DNA of 21,157 bases. Source: CAYFJO01 sp964343305. GTDB taxonomy: Bacteria; Planctomycetota; Planctomycetia; Pirellulales; Pirellulaceae. Positions 1 through 8,098 of this stretch are shown here, piece after piece. The stretch covers positions 1-21,157 of the forward strand of contig CAYFJO010000172.1 of NCBI GenBank assembly GCA_964343305.1. Reading direction: 5' to 3'. The notes beneath the pieces were generated by a model. It searched no databases and was not told the origin of the DNA. It saw only the letters and a program-made list of their open reading frames with translations. Positions within the stretch are counted from its first letter, which is position 1; each line of letters begins with the position of its first letter. Both the position numbers and the translations under genes were made by a program.

Positions 1-18
1 ATTAATTCCTTCGGTAAA

Positions 19-35
19 CCCCCAGCTCTGCTGGG
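19..35. repeat. Palindrome (REP-like hairpin)
   Basis: CCCCAGCTCTGCTGGGG is a perfect 7-bp-arm hairpin with loop TCT. It lies directly beyond the transposase fragment, at the end of the chimeric reading frame. There is no T-run on either side, so a terminator is unlikely. A REP-like or IS200-type end hairpin is an inference. Confidence 0.5.
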
Positions 36-58
36 GTGACTATCAAAGTTTGACAATT

Positions 59-160
59 CCGTTTCTTTCCGAATTTTTCTCTTAGGATTCGGTTCTCAGT
101 CCGCAGATACTCAATTACCTCCAGCGATTGATCCAGCTGGCCAAAACAACGAACAACAAC
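59..160 (-). mobile_element. N-terminal fragment of an integrase-core (DDE) transposase
   Basis: On the minus strand the codons read CFGQLDQSLEVIEYLRTENR and then ILREKFGKKR. This is the characteristic leucine/glutamate-rich coiled segment near the start of planctomycete integrase-core transposases. The match ends after KKR. Where family members continue into a basic DDQRRRLA-like helix, this sequence runs into unrelated codons. Only about 34 residues remain. A C-terminal piece of what looks like the same family lies at 7276-7755 on the other strand. Family recognition is from memory of these proteins, so it is moderately sure. Confidence 0.6.
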
Positions 161-471
161 TGCCGCGGTTGGATCTGACGGGTTTGGGCCTGGGCAGTGG
201 ACTTGGGCGACGTATCCAAGCGTCACTTCTTCATGATCCTGGTCAGCGAATTCTCGCAGTTTTCGGCCATTCTCCTCGTCGATCGTGTCGTCCGAGTCCA
301 TCCAGAAAATCCATTCACCGCTTGCTCGCCGAATGGACTCGTTGCGAGCCGCTGAAAAGTCATCCCGCCACGGAAAACTCGATACGGTCCCACCAAGTTC
401 GCGAGCGATTTCGGGCGTGCGATCCGTTGACCCTGTGTCCACAACGATCATCTCATCCACCCATGGCCGGA

Positions 472-1008
472 TCAGGGTGTTTCGTATTCCTCTTTGCTCG
501 CTATCAACACATCGATTTCGTCGTTTTCCAATCGGATCGAGATTTCCATTGGGTCAACGTCTTCACCCGTCTCTAGCGATTCCAAAAAGGCCTGCTGTGA
601 CGTGAGATGGTTGAATAACGTGGCCAGCGATCGATCTTCGTTGAGCAGTCTTTCGATCGCTGCACGCTGCGGGTGATCGTCGACCGCCTGTACACTGCCC
701 AGTCCGTCGCTTCGCAATTCGATGGGCGCATCGGTGTGGATGCCGGCAGACGACAGTTTCTGCGTCAGGATTCCTCGGAGCCGTTCTAGCGAGTCTTGCG
801 TCGCCCGATGCAACGACTTCAAAGCTGCCTCGCGATCGTTGATCGACACAAAGGGCGGGTCGTCGGCCGCGATGGATTGAATTCGTTTCGAAACGTCATC
901 GATCAGCGTGCCGGCGAACGACAGTCCATCACCGATCAAATCAGCCGCCCCGGTTGCGATCGATCCCGCAGCCGCGGTGGCGATTGGAATCAACGGTGAC
1001 AGTGACAT
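472..1008 (-). CDS. Hypothetical protein, 178 aa
   Basis: I recognise no family. The protein begins with a small-residue, weakly hydrophobic stretch (PLIPIATAAAGSIATGAADL, residues 5-24) that is not a convincing signal peptide. Amphipathic helix-forming segments follow (residues ~60-90), then an acidic C-terminus rich in D and E around 145-175. The ATG start at 1008 has a G-rich Shine-Dalgarno candidate (AGGGGG, about 7 nt upstream). The gene is divergent from uvrA. Its stop at 472-474 lies 11 nt before the GTG of the broken glycosyltransferase, at the point where the GT2 homology begins. Its own C-terminus may therefore have been altered by the same rearrangement. Confidence 0.6.
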   Translation of the reverse strand: MSLSPLIPIATAAAGSIATGAADLIGDGLSFAGTLIDDVSKRIQSIAADDPPFVSINDREAALKSLHRATQDSLERLRGILTQKLSSAGIHTDAPIELRSDGLGSVQAVDDHPQRAAIERLLNEDRSLATLFNHLTSQQAFLESLETGEDVDPMEISIRLENDEIDVLIASKEEYETP

Positions 1009-1206
1009 TTTTGGCCCCCTGCGCCAAATTAGACGTGTTCCTTAAATCGGCCGTGTGCCTGAGGAAGTTGAACGGTAAACTCGAAACCGCCGGCAATTGA
1101 CCGAGTGCTATCGTGGATCGCGGGCATCTTGGGTGGTGAGAAAAACTGGGTAGGCGTAAAATGTGGGATTCCACTTTGTCTTTTAACCCACCTGGGTATC
1201 AATACG

Positions 1207-4026
1207 TTGTCCAGCCAACCAATCGAACTTCGCGGCGTCGAAGTCCACAACTTGAAAAAAGTGGACCTGGACATCCCACGTCAACGATTGGTCGTGTTCT
1301 GCGGCGTCAGCGGCAGCGGCAAAAGCAGCCTCGCGCTGGACACGCTCTATGCGGAAGGACAGCGCCGGTACATCGAGAGTTTTTCGCCTTACACACGGCA
1401 ATTCCTTGAACAACTCGAAAAACCGGCGGCCGAGCGGATCGACGGAATCCCACCTGCAATCTCGGTCACACGTAGATCACAATCTCAGAACAGCCGATCG
1501 ACCATCGGGACAGCCACCGAAACGGTCGATTATCTTCGCTTGTTGTTCGCCAAGATCGGTCGGGTGTTTTGCCAAAGCTGCTCGCGCGAAATCACGAAGG
1601 AGACGCCCCAAAGCGTGACCGCGAAGATCCAGGAATTTCCGGACGCAGCACGATTCATGATCACATTTTCAGTGGACGCGGACGCCGTTCATCGTGTTCG
1701 CGAAGACGGGTTTGTTCGCGGCATCGTCCACAGACAAACCGTCGAGTTTGATTCACAAGCCATGGTGGATGCGGAGAGAATCGATGTTGTCGTCGATCGT
1801 CTCGCAGTTGGAAAGGTGAGCGACACCCGGCTGCGCGATTCTTTGGAAACCGCGTTCGAAAAAGGTGAAGGGCATTGTGTGGTCTTCATAGAAGGTGAAA
1901 GCGAGACTTCCGAAGGCTCCGAGGCTTCGGAAGTCTTAACCATCGACGGGCGACCGTTTCGTCGCATGGCTTTCAGCAAATCACTTCGATGTGATGCTTG
2001 CGATATCGATTACCCGACTCCGGAGCCGCGGCTTTACAGTTTCAACAGCCCGCTGGGAGCTTGTCCCGATTGCGAAGGGTTTGGCAACATCGTCGACATC
2101 GACATGGACCTGGTCGTCCCGAACAGAATGAAGACCTTGCGCGAGGGAGCAATCGCCCCGTGGAACTCGCCGTCCTACGCACACGAGCTTGAAGAACTGC
2201 TCGCGCTGGCGAGCGACTACAACCTGCCAGTCGATGTGCCATTTTCTCAGTTGAGCGACGAGCACTTGAAACTCCTCCATGAAGGCGTGCCGGAACGTGA
2301 CTTCGGCGGCCTTCGCGGCTTCTTTGCCTGGTTGGAAAAACGCAAATACAAGATGCACCTGCGCGTCTATCTCAGCCGCTGGCGAAGCTATCGCGTGTGC
2401 GAAACTTGCCACGGCACGCGGCTGCGAGATGAGTCGTTGGCCACGTTAATCGGCGACAAGAACATCGCCCAGATCTGTCAACTCAAGATCGAAGAGGCCA
2501 TTGAGTTTTTCCGCTCGCTGGCGTTAACCGACCAGCAAGAAACGGTCGGCCGGACGATGCTTGAGCAAGTCCAGTCGCGATTCGGATATCTCGACGCGGT
2601 TGGGCTTGGTTACCTCACGCTCGATCGAACACTGCGAACGCTTAGCGGCGGCGAGGCACAACGGGTGGCTCTTACATCCGCACTCGGATCGACGTTGGTC
2701 AACATGCTCTACGTGCTGGACGAACCGACGGTCGGGCTACATCCTCGCGATGTTGGCCATCTCGTCCAGGCAATCACCGGCCTGCGCGACCGAGGTAATA
2801 CGGTGGTCGTTACCGAACATGAAGAGGCGATGATTCAAGCCGCGGACGAAGTCGTTGAAGTCGGTCCCGAAGCGGGCCACCACGGCGGTCGCATCGTGTT
2901 TCAAGGCACAGTCAAGGAGATGTGCAACGGCAGCGACAGCTTGACGGGCGAATACCTCATGGGGCGACGCGGTGTTTCGATCCCTCAACAGCGACGCGCA
3001 ACGAAGCACGGCCAGGTTCGAGTGACCGGTGCTCGCGGAAACAACTTGCAGGAACTTGATGTCAGTTTTCCGCTCGGAGTGCTTTGTCTGGTGACGGGCG
3101 TCAGTGGATCGGGCAAAAGCACACTGGTTCAAGACACGTTGTACGGCGCGCTTTGCCAGCGGAAAAACAAAGACTGTCCCAAGCCGCTGCCCTTCGACGA
3201 CGTGTTTGGCGATGGCCAGATCGATGACGTCATGCTGGTGGACCAGAATCCGATTGGGAGATCCGGCAGGTCAAACCCAGTGACGTATGTCAAAGCATTC
3301 GACGAAATCCGCAGTGTTTTCGCCGACACGATCGAAGCGCGGACACACAACTACGGCGCGGGCCATTTCAGTTTCAACGTTGACGGCGGCCGTTGTTCCA
3401 AGTGCAAAGGCGAAGGCCAATTGGAAATCGACATGCAGTTTCTGGCCGACGTCTACATGCGTTGCGATCAATGCGGTGGGAGTCGCTATCGCAAGGAAAT
3501 CTTGGCCGCGAAATATCGCAACCGGTCGATTGCCGACGTGTTGGAGTTGACCGTCCGCGAGGCGTTTTCGTTCTTTCGTGGCCAGCAAAAGGTGCAAGCA
3601 AAGTTAAAGCGGCTGATCGACGTCGGGCTCGATTATCTGCGGCTAGGGCAACCGGCAAATACGCTGTCATCGGGCGAAGCGCAACGATTGAAGCTGGCCG
3701 CTTACATGTCAGCCGCCAAACGAAACCGCACTTTATTCATTCTCGACGAGCCGACGACGGGATTGCACTTTGCCGACATCGTGAAGCTGGTCGACTGTTT
3801 CGACGCGCTGTTGGCTGTCGGCCATTCGCTGATTGTTGTCGAGCACAATTTACAACTGATGAAAGCCGCCGACTATATCATCGACCTTGGCCCCGGAGCC
3901 GCGGACCGGGGCGGTCAATTGGTCACACAAGGAACTCCAGAGGAAGTCGCCGAGTGTGCGGAGGCCTTTACCGGTCAGTTTTTGAAACGCGCGTTGGCGG
4001 ACGAAATGAAAATGCGTTCCGCGTGA
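1207..4026 (+). CDS. uvrA: UvrA-type excinuclease ABC subunit A (paralogue-like)
   Basis: UvrA is the cytoplasmic DNA-damage sensor ATPase of nucleotide excision repair and works with UvrB. Two ABC modules are visible: Walker A GVSGSGKS at ~33-40 and ~631-638, ABC signatures LSGGEAQR at ~479 and LSSGEAQR at ~820, and Walker B sites VLDEPTVGLH and ILDEPTTGLH. Zinc-binding CxxC pairs include CDAC/CPDC around the EPRLYSFNSP segment and CSKC/CDQC near 738-760. A UvrB-binding-like region (~115-230) is present. I chose TTG 1207 because it puts Walker A where UvrA normally has it. A GTG at 1105 would add 34 residues unlike UvrA. The insertion domain (MHLRVYLSRWRSYRVCETC) and the second signature differ from housekeeping UvrA, suggesting a second uvrA-like copy. 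The family is certain; the symbol is less so. Confidence 0.9.
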   Translation: MSSQPIELRGVEVHNLKKVDLDIPRQRLVVFCGVSGSGKSSLALDTLYAEGQRRYIESFSPYTRQFLEQLEKPAAERIDGIPPAISVTRRSQSQNSRSTIGTATETVDYLRLLFAKIGRVFCQSCSREITKETPQSVTAKIQEFPDAARFMITFSVDADAVHRVREDGFVRGIVHRQTVEFDSQAMVDAERIDVVVDRLAVGKVSDTRLRDSLETAFEKGEGHCVVFIEGESETSEGSEASEVLTIDGRPFRRMAFSKSLRCDACDIDYPTPEPRLYSFNSPLGACPDCEGFGNIVDIDMDLVVPNRMKTLREGAIAPWNSPSYAHELEELLALASDYNLPVDVPFSQLSDEHLKLLHEGVPERDFGGLRGFFAWLEKRKYKMHLRVYLSRWRSYRVCETCHGTRLRDESLATLIGDKNIAQICQLKIEEAIEFFRSLALTDQQETVGRTMLEQVQSRFGYLDAVGLGYLTLDRTLRTLSGGEAQRVALTSALGSTLVNMLYVLDEPTVGLHPRDVGHLVQAITGLRDRGNTVVVTEHEEAMIQAADEVVEVGPEAGHHGGRIVFQGTVKEMCNGSDSLTGEYLMGRRGVSIPQQRRATKHGQVRVTGARGNNLQELDVSFPLGVLCLVTGVSGSGKSTLVQDTLYGALCQRKNKDCPKPLPFDDVFGDGQIDDVMLVDQNPIGRSGRSNPVTYVKAFDEIRSVFADTIEARTHNYGAGHFSFNVDGGRCSKCKGEGQLEIDMQFLADVYMRCDQCGGSRYRKEILAAKYRNRSIADVLELTVREAFSFFRGQQKVQAKLKRLIDVGLDYLRLGQPANTLSSGEAQRLKLAAYMSAAKRNRTLFILDEPTTGLHFADIVKLVDCFDALLAVGHSLIVVEHNLQLMKAADYIIDLGPGAADRGGQLVTQGTPEEVAECAEAFTGQFLKRALADEMKMRSA

Positions 4027-4069
4027 CGAGGGGTTGCCTTCCAGTCCGTCGTTCCACGAAGAAAGTGAA

Positions 4070-4930
4070 ATGTCACTCGACGATCTGAACATCTTTTATG
4101 GCGATACGAGCGAACAAGCGTCGCTGATCTATGCGCAACTGCCAGGCATGGACACGGCACAGTACAACTTGAGTGGCTCGATTCGGGGGCCGTTCTGTGA
4201 ACATGGACGGACATTGCCGACGAACACCAAACTGACAGACCTTGGGCCGGGCGACAGTTTGCTGGCGAGTGCCTCGATCATTGATCCATGCTTTTGGAGT
4301 CCCGAAACGCCGTCGTTGTATCAAGTCCATATCGAGTTGAGAAAAGACGGTCGCGTTTTGGAAACAGCCCAACGCACCATCGGCATCCGCAACCTCGGCG
4401 TACGAGGAAAAAACTTGTTCCTCAACGGCCGGCGCTGGGTGCTGCGTGGCACGTCGCGAAGAAGCACTGCGGACACTTTGCCTAGTTGGCGGGAATACGC
4501 GATGGCCATGCTGGTCGACGGAGTGGACGACGAACTCGGCTGCCGGTCGTCGCGGGAAGGTGTGTTTGTTGTGCCGCGTGTGGACACTTCAGAACCATTG
4601 AATCGGTACTCCCGATGGGCGTCTGTGGGCATCGTCATTGTCGGCACAGAGCGGCTGGAGCATGACTTAGCAAAGGTCATTCCAAATGTTCTGTTGGCGC
4701 AATTGCTGCCGGCGAACGATCCGTTCACTGTCGCAACATGGGCCGACCTGGTCGTCGGGGAAGTGGATTCGCCGGCCCAATTCGGCGAACGTTTCGCGCA
4801 GGGTGAATTGCCGGTCATCGCAATGCGGCGTTATGATGACAATGCAGACGTCGCCGATTGTCGTGCGGCATGTGATCGACTTCAACGAGATTTAGCGCCG
4901 TTTGGCGATTTCGCAGGATACATGGTATGA
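4070..4930 (+). CDS. Glycoside hydrolase family 2-like protein, probably non-catalytic
   Basis: Residues ~55-130 match the immunoglobulin-like domain and barrel entry of GH2 enzymes (beta-galactosidase/beta-mannosidase): FWSPETPSLYQVHIEL, the GIRNLGV strand, then LFLNGRRWVLRG. The remaining ~150 residues are far too short for a GH2 TIM barrel, and I see no Asn-Glu acid/base motif. I infer a carbohydrate-binding or degenerate protein. There is no signal peptide, so a cytoplasmic location is likely. I chose the ATG at 4070, which follows the purine-rich GAAGAAAGTGA; an ATG at 4034 would add 12 residues. The gene lies 43 nt after uvrA, and its stop overlaps the next gene's start (ATGA), so it is probably translationally coupled to the E1-like enzyme. 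Confidence 0.75.
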   Translation: MSLDDLNIFYGDTSEQASLIYAQLPGMDTAQYNLSGSIRGPFCEHGRTLPTNTKLTDLGPGDSLLASASIIDPCFWSPETPSLYQVHIELRKDGRVLETAQRTIGIRNLGVRGKNLFLNGRRWVLRGTSRRSTADTLPSWREYAMAMLVDGVDDELGCRSSREGVFVVPRVDTSEPLNRYSRWASVGIVIVGTERLEHDLAKVIPNVLLAQLLPANDPFTVATWADLVVGEVDSPAQFGERFAQGELPVIAMRRYDDNADVADCRAACDRLQRDLAPFGDFAGYMV

Positions 4931-5958
4931 ATTTGGATCGATACGTCCGGCAAATGCGTTATCCGCCGCTCGGCGAAGAAGGGCAACGCAGTTTATCGGA
5001 AAGCAGCGCGTTACTTTGCGGATGTGGTGCACTTGGGTCTGTCTTGGCCAATACGCTGGCCCGCGCCGGCGTCGGCCATTTGCGAATTGTCGATCGCGAC
5101 TTCCTGGAATTGAATAATCTTCAGCGGCAGGTGCTGTATGACGAGGACGATGTCGCGGCAGGCATCCCGAAAGCCATCGCTGCCGAGGCGAAATTGAAGC
5201 GCATCAACTCGCAAATCAAAATCGAACCCATCGTCGCGGATGTGGACCACACAAATATCGCGTCTCTCGTCGATGGCGTCGACATGATCCTAGACGGGAC
5301 GGACAACTTTGAAACGCGGTTCTTGCTGAACGACGCCGCGGTCAAATTCGACAAGCCGTGGGTCTACGGCGGCTGCATCGGTGATGACGGCCAGACGATG
5401 ACGATCATTCCTGGTGAGACGCCCTGTCTACATTGCCTGATGCAAGATGGACCGCCACCACCCGGCACCACACCAACTTGCGATTCGGCCGGCATCCTGG
5501 CCCCCATCATCAACGTCATCGCATCGCTGCAGGCCAACGAAGCGATCAAGATCCTCAGCGGCAATGGCGACAAGATCAGCCGCGAATTGCAGGTCTTTGA
5601 ATTGTGGGACAATCGCATCCGGCAACTGAATCTCGGTTCACTGTTGGAATCGGTCGATTGCCCGACTTGCAAGCAGCACCAGTTCGAGTGGCTCGAAGGC
5701 CGGCGCGGCAGCCACACAGCGGTTCTTTGCGGCCGCAACGCCGTGCAACTGAGTTTTCCCGATCGGCACGCAGTTTCCTTGGAGTCGCTGGAACAAAAGC
5801 TGGATGGCGTGGGCGAAGTCAGCCGCAATCGATTCTTGTTAAGATTCAAGGTGGACGACTATCACATCACCGTCTTTCCCGACGGGCGGGCGATCGTGGG
5901 CGGAACCGACGAGATTGCCGAAGCAAAAACTGTCTACGCGAAGTACATCGGGGCCTGA
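4927..5958 (+). CDS. ThiF/MoeB/HesA-family E1-like adenylyltransferase
   Basis: Members of this family adenylate the C-terminal glycine of ubiquitin-like sulfur carriers (ThiS, MoaD) or related substrates using ATP. Visible features: an N-terminal RYVRQMRYPPLGEEGQ stretch, the Rossmann ATP motif GCGALGS (32-38), DxD-type IVDRDFLELNNLQRQ (54-68), the LDGTDNFETR motif (122-131), the catalytic-Cys region TPTCDSAGILAP (Cys185) and zinc-binding pairs CLHC (167-170) and CPTC (245-248). The ~75-residue C-terminus is not a rhodanese domain and I do not recognise it. No ThiS- or MoaD-like partner is encoded in the window, so the substrate is unknown. The gene begins inside the upstream stop codon (ATGA, 4927-4930). 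Confidence 0.88.
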   Translation: MNLDRYVRQMRYPPLGEEGQRSLSESSALLCGCGALGSVLANTLARAGVGHLRIVDRDFLELNNLQRQVLYDEDDVAAGIPKAIAAEAKLKRINSQIKIEPIVADVDHTNIASLVDGVDMILDGTDNFETRFLLNDAAVKFDKPWVYGGCIGDDGQTMTIIPGETPCLHCLMQDGPPPPGTTPTCDSAGILAPIINVIASLQANEAIKILSGNGDKISRELQVFELWDNRIRQLNLGSLLESVDCPTCKQHQFEWLEGRRGSHTAVLCGRNAVQLSFPDRHAVSLESLEQKLDGVGEVSRNRFLLRFKVDDYHITVFPDGRAIVGGTDEIAEAKTVYAKYIGA

Positions 5959-5962
5959 TGCT

Positions 5963-6033
5963 CAACGACCGGAATGCGGCACGCGAGTGCCGTCCGGCTG
6001 TGTTGACGCCACGCCTCAAAAAAACACTGGGGC
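5963..6033. repeat. Dispersed repeat A, copy 1
   Basis: These 71 bp recur almost exactly at 8749-8820 (one T/C change and one small A-run difference). The left part folds into a hairpin at 5969-5997: CCGGA pairs with TCCGG and GGCAC with GTGCC around a GCGA tetraloop, with an ATGC/G internal loop. The right part ends CACTGGGGC. The repeat starts 4 nt after the adenylyltransferase stop codon. Confidence 0.9.
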
Positions 6034-6069
6034 CAGAGATCCTGACATCAACGTGGGTGATCTGGCCAC

Positions 6070-6097
6070 GCGTGAGCCGACGGCGCTAGCCGCGGGC
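6070..6097. repeat. Possible dispersed planctomycete repeat (single copy here)
   Basis: The segment reads CGTGAGCCGACGGCGCTAGC followed by CGCGGG. From general familiarity this resembles a short intergenic repeat seen in Pirellulales genomes. Only one copy is in this window, so the call rests on recall and not on a comparison within the sequence. Confidence 0.3.
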
Positions 6098-7237
6098 CCG
6101 TACGTCACAAAGTGGCCGACATTTTGGCGACGCCAGTACCTCGAAAACGCGGTAGGAAGTGCAAAGAAAACATTGACCACGCCGCCCCACTGCCGCCACC
6201 AGTGCAACGCTACCTGCCCGGCATTTCCCCTGGCCAAGGCGGCCCGGTCCTTGCTGATATGAATAGGTTGTCTTGGCGCCGGTCGGATCGGTGTAACTCT
6301 GGACGCGGCCGGCGGTGTCGTAATCGTAGTTGTGTGCATTCCCTTCAGGGTCGGTGTACTTCGTCAACAGATGCCCCGTGTATTCCATCACGGTGTTGCA
6401 CAATTCGGGTGTGGTGTACTCAAGCAAATTTCCGTTGACATCGAAGTTGAGCGCTGTTTCGCGGCCGGCACTATCAATGATGCGTGACAGATGCCCGTTG
6501 GCATCGTAGGTGAACGACGTCCGCGTACCGAACGGGCTAACGATCGAATTCATTGGCGACGCATAATTAATCGTCCAGCAGGTACTTTCATCGGTGTCGC
6601 AGATCTTGACCAACTTTCCGTCGCTATCGTAATGCAATTCGCAGCCGCCGAAATTGGGATACTCGATCCAGCCGTCGGCCGTCTTTTCCAGACTGCTGGG
6701 GGCACTGCTCGAGTTGACATAAAAGCCAGTCGGTCCGCCCAGATTCGTGAAGCAATACACACCACCGTCATCGGTGAACAGTTGGACATTCTGAATCGAA
6801 CCATTTCCCAGTTCAATGTGCCTCGAAAGACTCATACTCCAGCCATAACCGGTCGGTCCTGCCTGAAACGAATTGGACCAGTAAGTCAACCGTATGAGCG
6901 GATCGCCAGGGCCACTCGCGGGAGTACAGAATCCCGTTCCACCAGCTCCCAACAAGTTATTGACAACCGGGCTATGCACCGGCTGCGGGGAAGGAATCGG
7001 CAAACCTGGTGTCGGACAGGAGCCGCCCGAGCAGCCACCGGGCGGCATTGGAATACACAGCTTTGCAAGTTTTTTGAGCAGTTGGTTTTGCGCGGGTTCC
7101 GTCGATCCGTCTCCACACCCACAGTCGTCGTCATCGTCACCGTCATCTGGCATGAAAAACGGATTGAAGATCGAACCCGCGACACAACCAATCACCTCTG
7201 CACAAGGATCATAATCACTCGGAGAGGAGTGGCTCAA
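6086..7237 (-). pseudogene. RHS/YD-repeat protein, 3'-truncated remnant
   Basis: About 330 residues match the start of a planctomycete RHS protein. There is a Cys-, Asp- and Pro-rich leader (acidic run DDGDDDDDCGCGDG at ~31-44), the RHS N-terminal module containing PLIRLTYWSNSFQAGPTGYG, and YD-type repeats such as FTYDANGHLSRIIDSAGRET, YTDPEGNAHNYDYDTAGRV and DPTGAKTTYSYQQ. RHS proteins are normally very large secreted or surface shells that often end in a toxin. Here YD repeats stop at ~6241, and the last ~50 codons are read from dispersed repeat B and flanking DNA. The 5' end is also doubtful: the only start is TTG 7237, which lies inside a palindrome that abuts a transposase fragment. I see no signal peptide. 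I read this as a remnant. Confidence 0.8.
6138..6240. repeat. Dispersed repeat B, copy 1 (interrupts the RHS gene)
   Basis: About 100 bp starting near CGAAAACGCGGTAGGAAGTG and ending GGCCAAGGC. They recur at 9365-9466 with a few substitutions and one extra C in a C-run. The right edge, position 6240, is where the RHS coding homology of the neighbouring minus-strand gene stops. The repeat therefore appears to mark the break in that gene. Confidence 0.88.
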
Positions 7238-7255
7238 AAAGGTTCCTGACCTTTT
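7237..7255. repeat. REP-like palindrome, degenerate copy
   Basis: AAAAGG TTCCTGA CCTTTT. Its core GGTTCCTGAC is the reverse complement of the loop region of the longer palindrome at 8714-8746, with two bases (AC) missing. It separates the RHS remnant from the transposase remnant and is probably the recombination boundary. Confidence 0.65.
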
Positions 7256-7275
7256 CCCACATCCTGCTGTTTGCC

Positions 7276-7755
7276 ATGGAACTCAAAACACGGCGAGTTC
7301 ATTTCGCCGGTTGCACGACCACGCCCAACGAAGCCTGGATGAAACAAGCAGCACGCGAGTTGACCAACTTCGAAGACGGTTTTCTCATCGGAAAACGCTA
7401 CCTGATCACGGACCGCGACACCAAATTCTGCGAATCGTTCCGCGAAATTCTGGCCAGTGAAGACATCAAACCGGTCTTGCTACCGCCCCGCTCGCCAAAC
7501 TTGAATTCCTATCTGGAGCGGTTCTTTGGCTCCCTGAAATCCGAAGCTCTTGATCGACTCATCCTGTTCGGCGAGAAGGCAATGACGAATGCTGTGCAAG
7601 AATTCCTCGCTCACTTTCACGCCGAGAGAAACCATCAAGGCTTGGAGAACACGATCATCGATCCTGGTAAGGAAGTCGGCGCGGCCGAAGGCGAAGTTCA
7701 GAGTCAGTCACGGCTTGGCGGACTATTGAACTACTACTATCGAGCTGCTGCATAG
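7276..7755 (+). pseudogene. C-terminal fragment of integrase-core (DDE) transposase
   Basis: This is the C-terminal half of an rve-type transposase. It shows the second catalytic Asp in LITDRDTKF (D46), the PPRSPNLNSYLERF block, and the catalytic Glu at 81, 34 residues after D46. The C-terminal signature HAERNHQGL and the family's typical ending SRLGGLLNYYYRAAA follow. The first catalytic Asp and the whole DNA-binding N-terminus are missing, because upstream sequence is replaced by a palindrome and the RHS remnant. The reading frame is intact to its natural end. An N-terminal piece of the same kind of transposase lies at 59-160 on the minus strand. This piece is not expected to transpose. Confidence 0.85.
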
Positions 7756-8098
7756 GCATCTACCGGCAAGCACCGATTCAATCTGTGGCGCACTCAGTGC
7801 GCTTGGACTGCGACTTTCACGGGCCAACCGGGCTGATTTGAGCGAATAGCCGCCCAAGTCACGTCCAACCTCGGCTGAAATCCGAGCAACTTCGTCAACA
7901 TAAAACCGAATTGTCAAAGAACAAATCGTTCGTCCGAATATTTTGACCGGACGGGCATTGCCCACCGCCACCAACGCCGCATTGCCATTGGACGAATCCA
8001 CGTAGCATCGTTACTTAGTCAGCAGTGATGACACCTTCTCGGACAACCTTTTTATGTCGCTCTCACTGGCTAACTCGACCGCATTATTTTTACAAATC
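7756..8098. other. Intergenic stretch with one palindrome, no gene seen
   Basis: This lies between the transposase remnant and the low-GC orphan gene. It holds a perfect palindrome, GCGCACT C AGTGCGC, at 7788-7802. A minus-strand open frame covers 7723-8001, but it has no recognisable domain and runs into the 3' end of the transposase, so I do not call it. From ~7900 the sequence becomes AT-rich. I see no terminal inverted repeat that would define the end of the insertion sequence. Confidence 0.5.
7788..7802. repeat. Palindrome downstream of transposase fragment
   Basis: GCGCACT-C-AGTGCGC has 7-bp perfect arms around a single base. It lies 33 nt after the transposase stop codon and has no T-run. 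It may be a REP-like unit or part of the element's end. Confidence 0.45.

Larger units (their letters stand above)
2..460 (-). pseudogene. Glycosyltransferase family 2 fragment fused to a transposase N-terminal fragment
   Basis: The first ~98 residues match the nucleotide-binding half of a GT2 enzyme: the VVDTGSTDRT motif near residue 7, FPWRDDFSAARN near 29, and the metal-binding MDSDD near 54. GT2 enzymes transfer sugars from nucleotide-sugar donors. The usual N-terminal strand is missing. The reading frame is recognisable only back to LIRPWV, just upstream of the GTG at 460, which is where the upstream gene ends. After GYVAQVHCPGP the GT2 match stops. Residues ~101-134 instead match the start of a DDE transposase (LDQSLEVIEYLRTENRILRE). 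The remainder reads through a hairpin to a stop at position 2. Both ends of the GT2 gene are therefore lost, and I read this as a chimeric remnant that is unlikely to be active. Confidence 0.75.

Noticed and set aside
3393..4088. 231-codon open frame inside uvrA
   Set aside because: Arg-rich shadow frame of the real UvrA coding sequence, with no domain.
6086..7237. Active polymorphic RHS toxin
   Set aside because: No core closure or toxin tip is present. YD repeats end at the repeat junction.
7723..8001. Minus-strand open frame of 92 codons
   Set aside because: No recognisable domain, no ribosome binding site, and it overlaps the 3' end of the transposase remnant and a palindrome.
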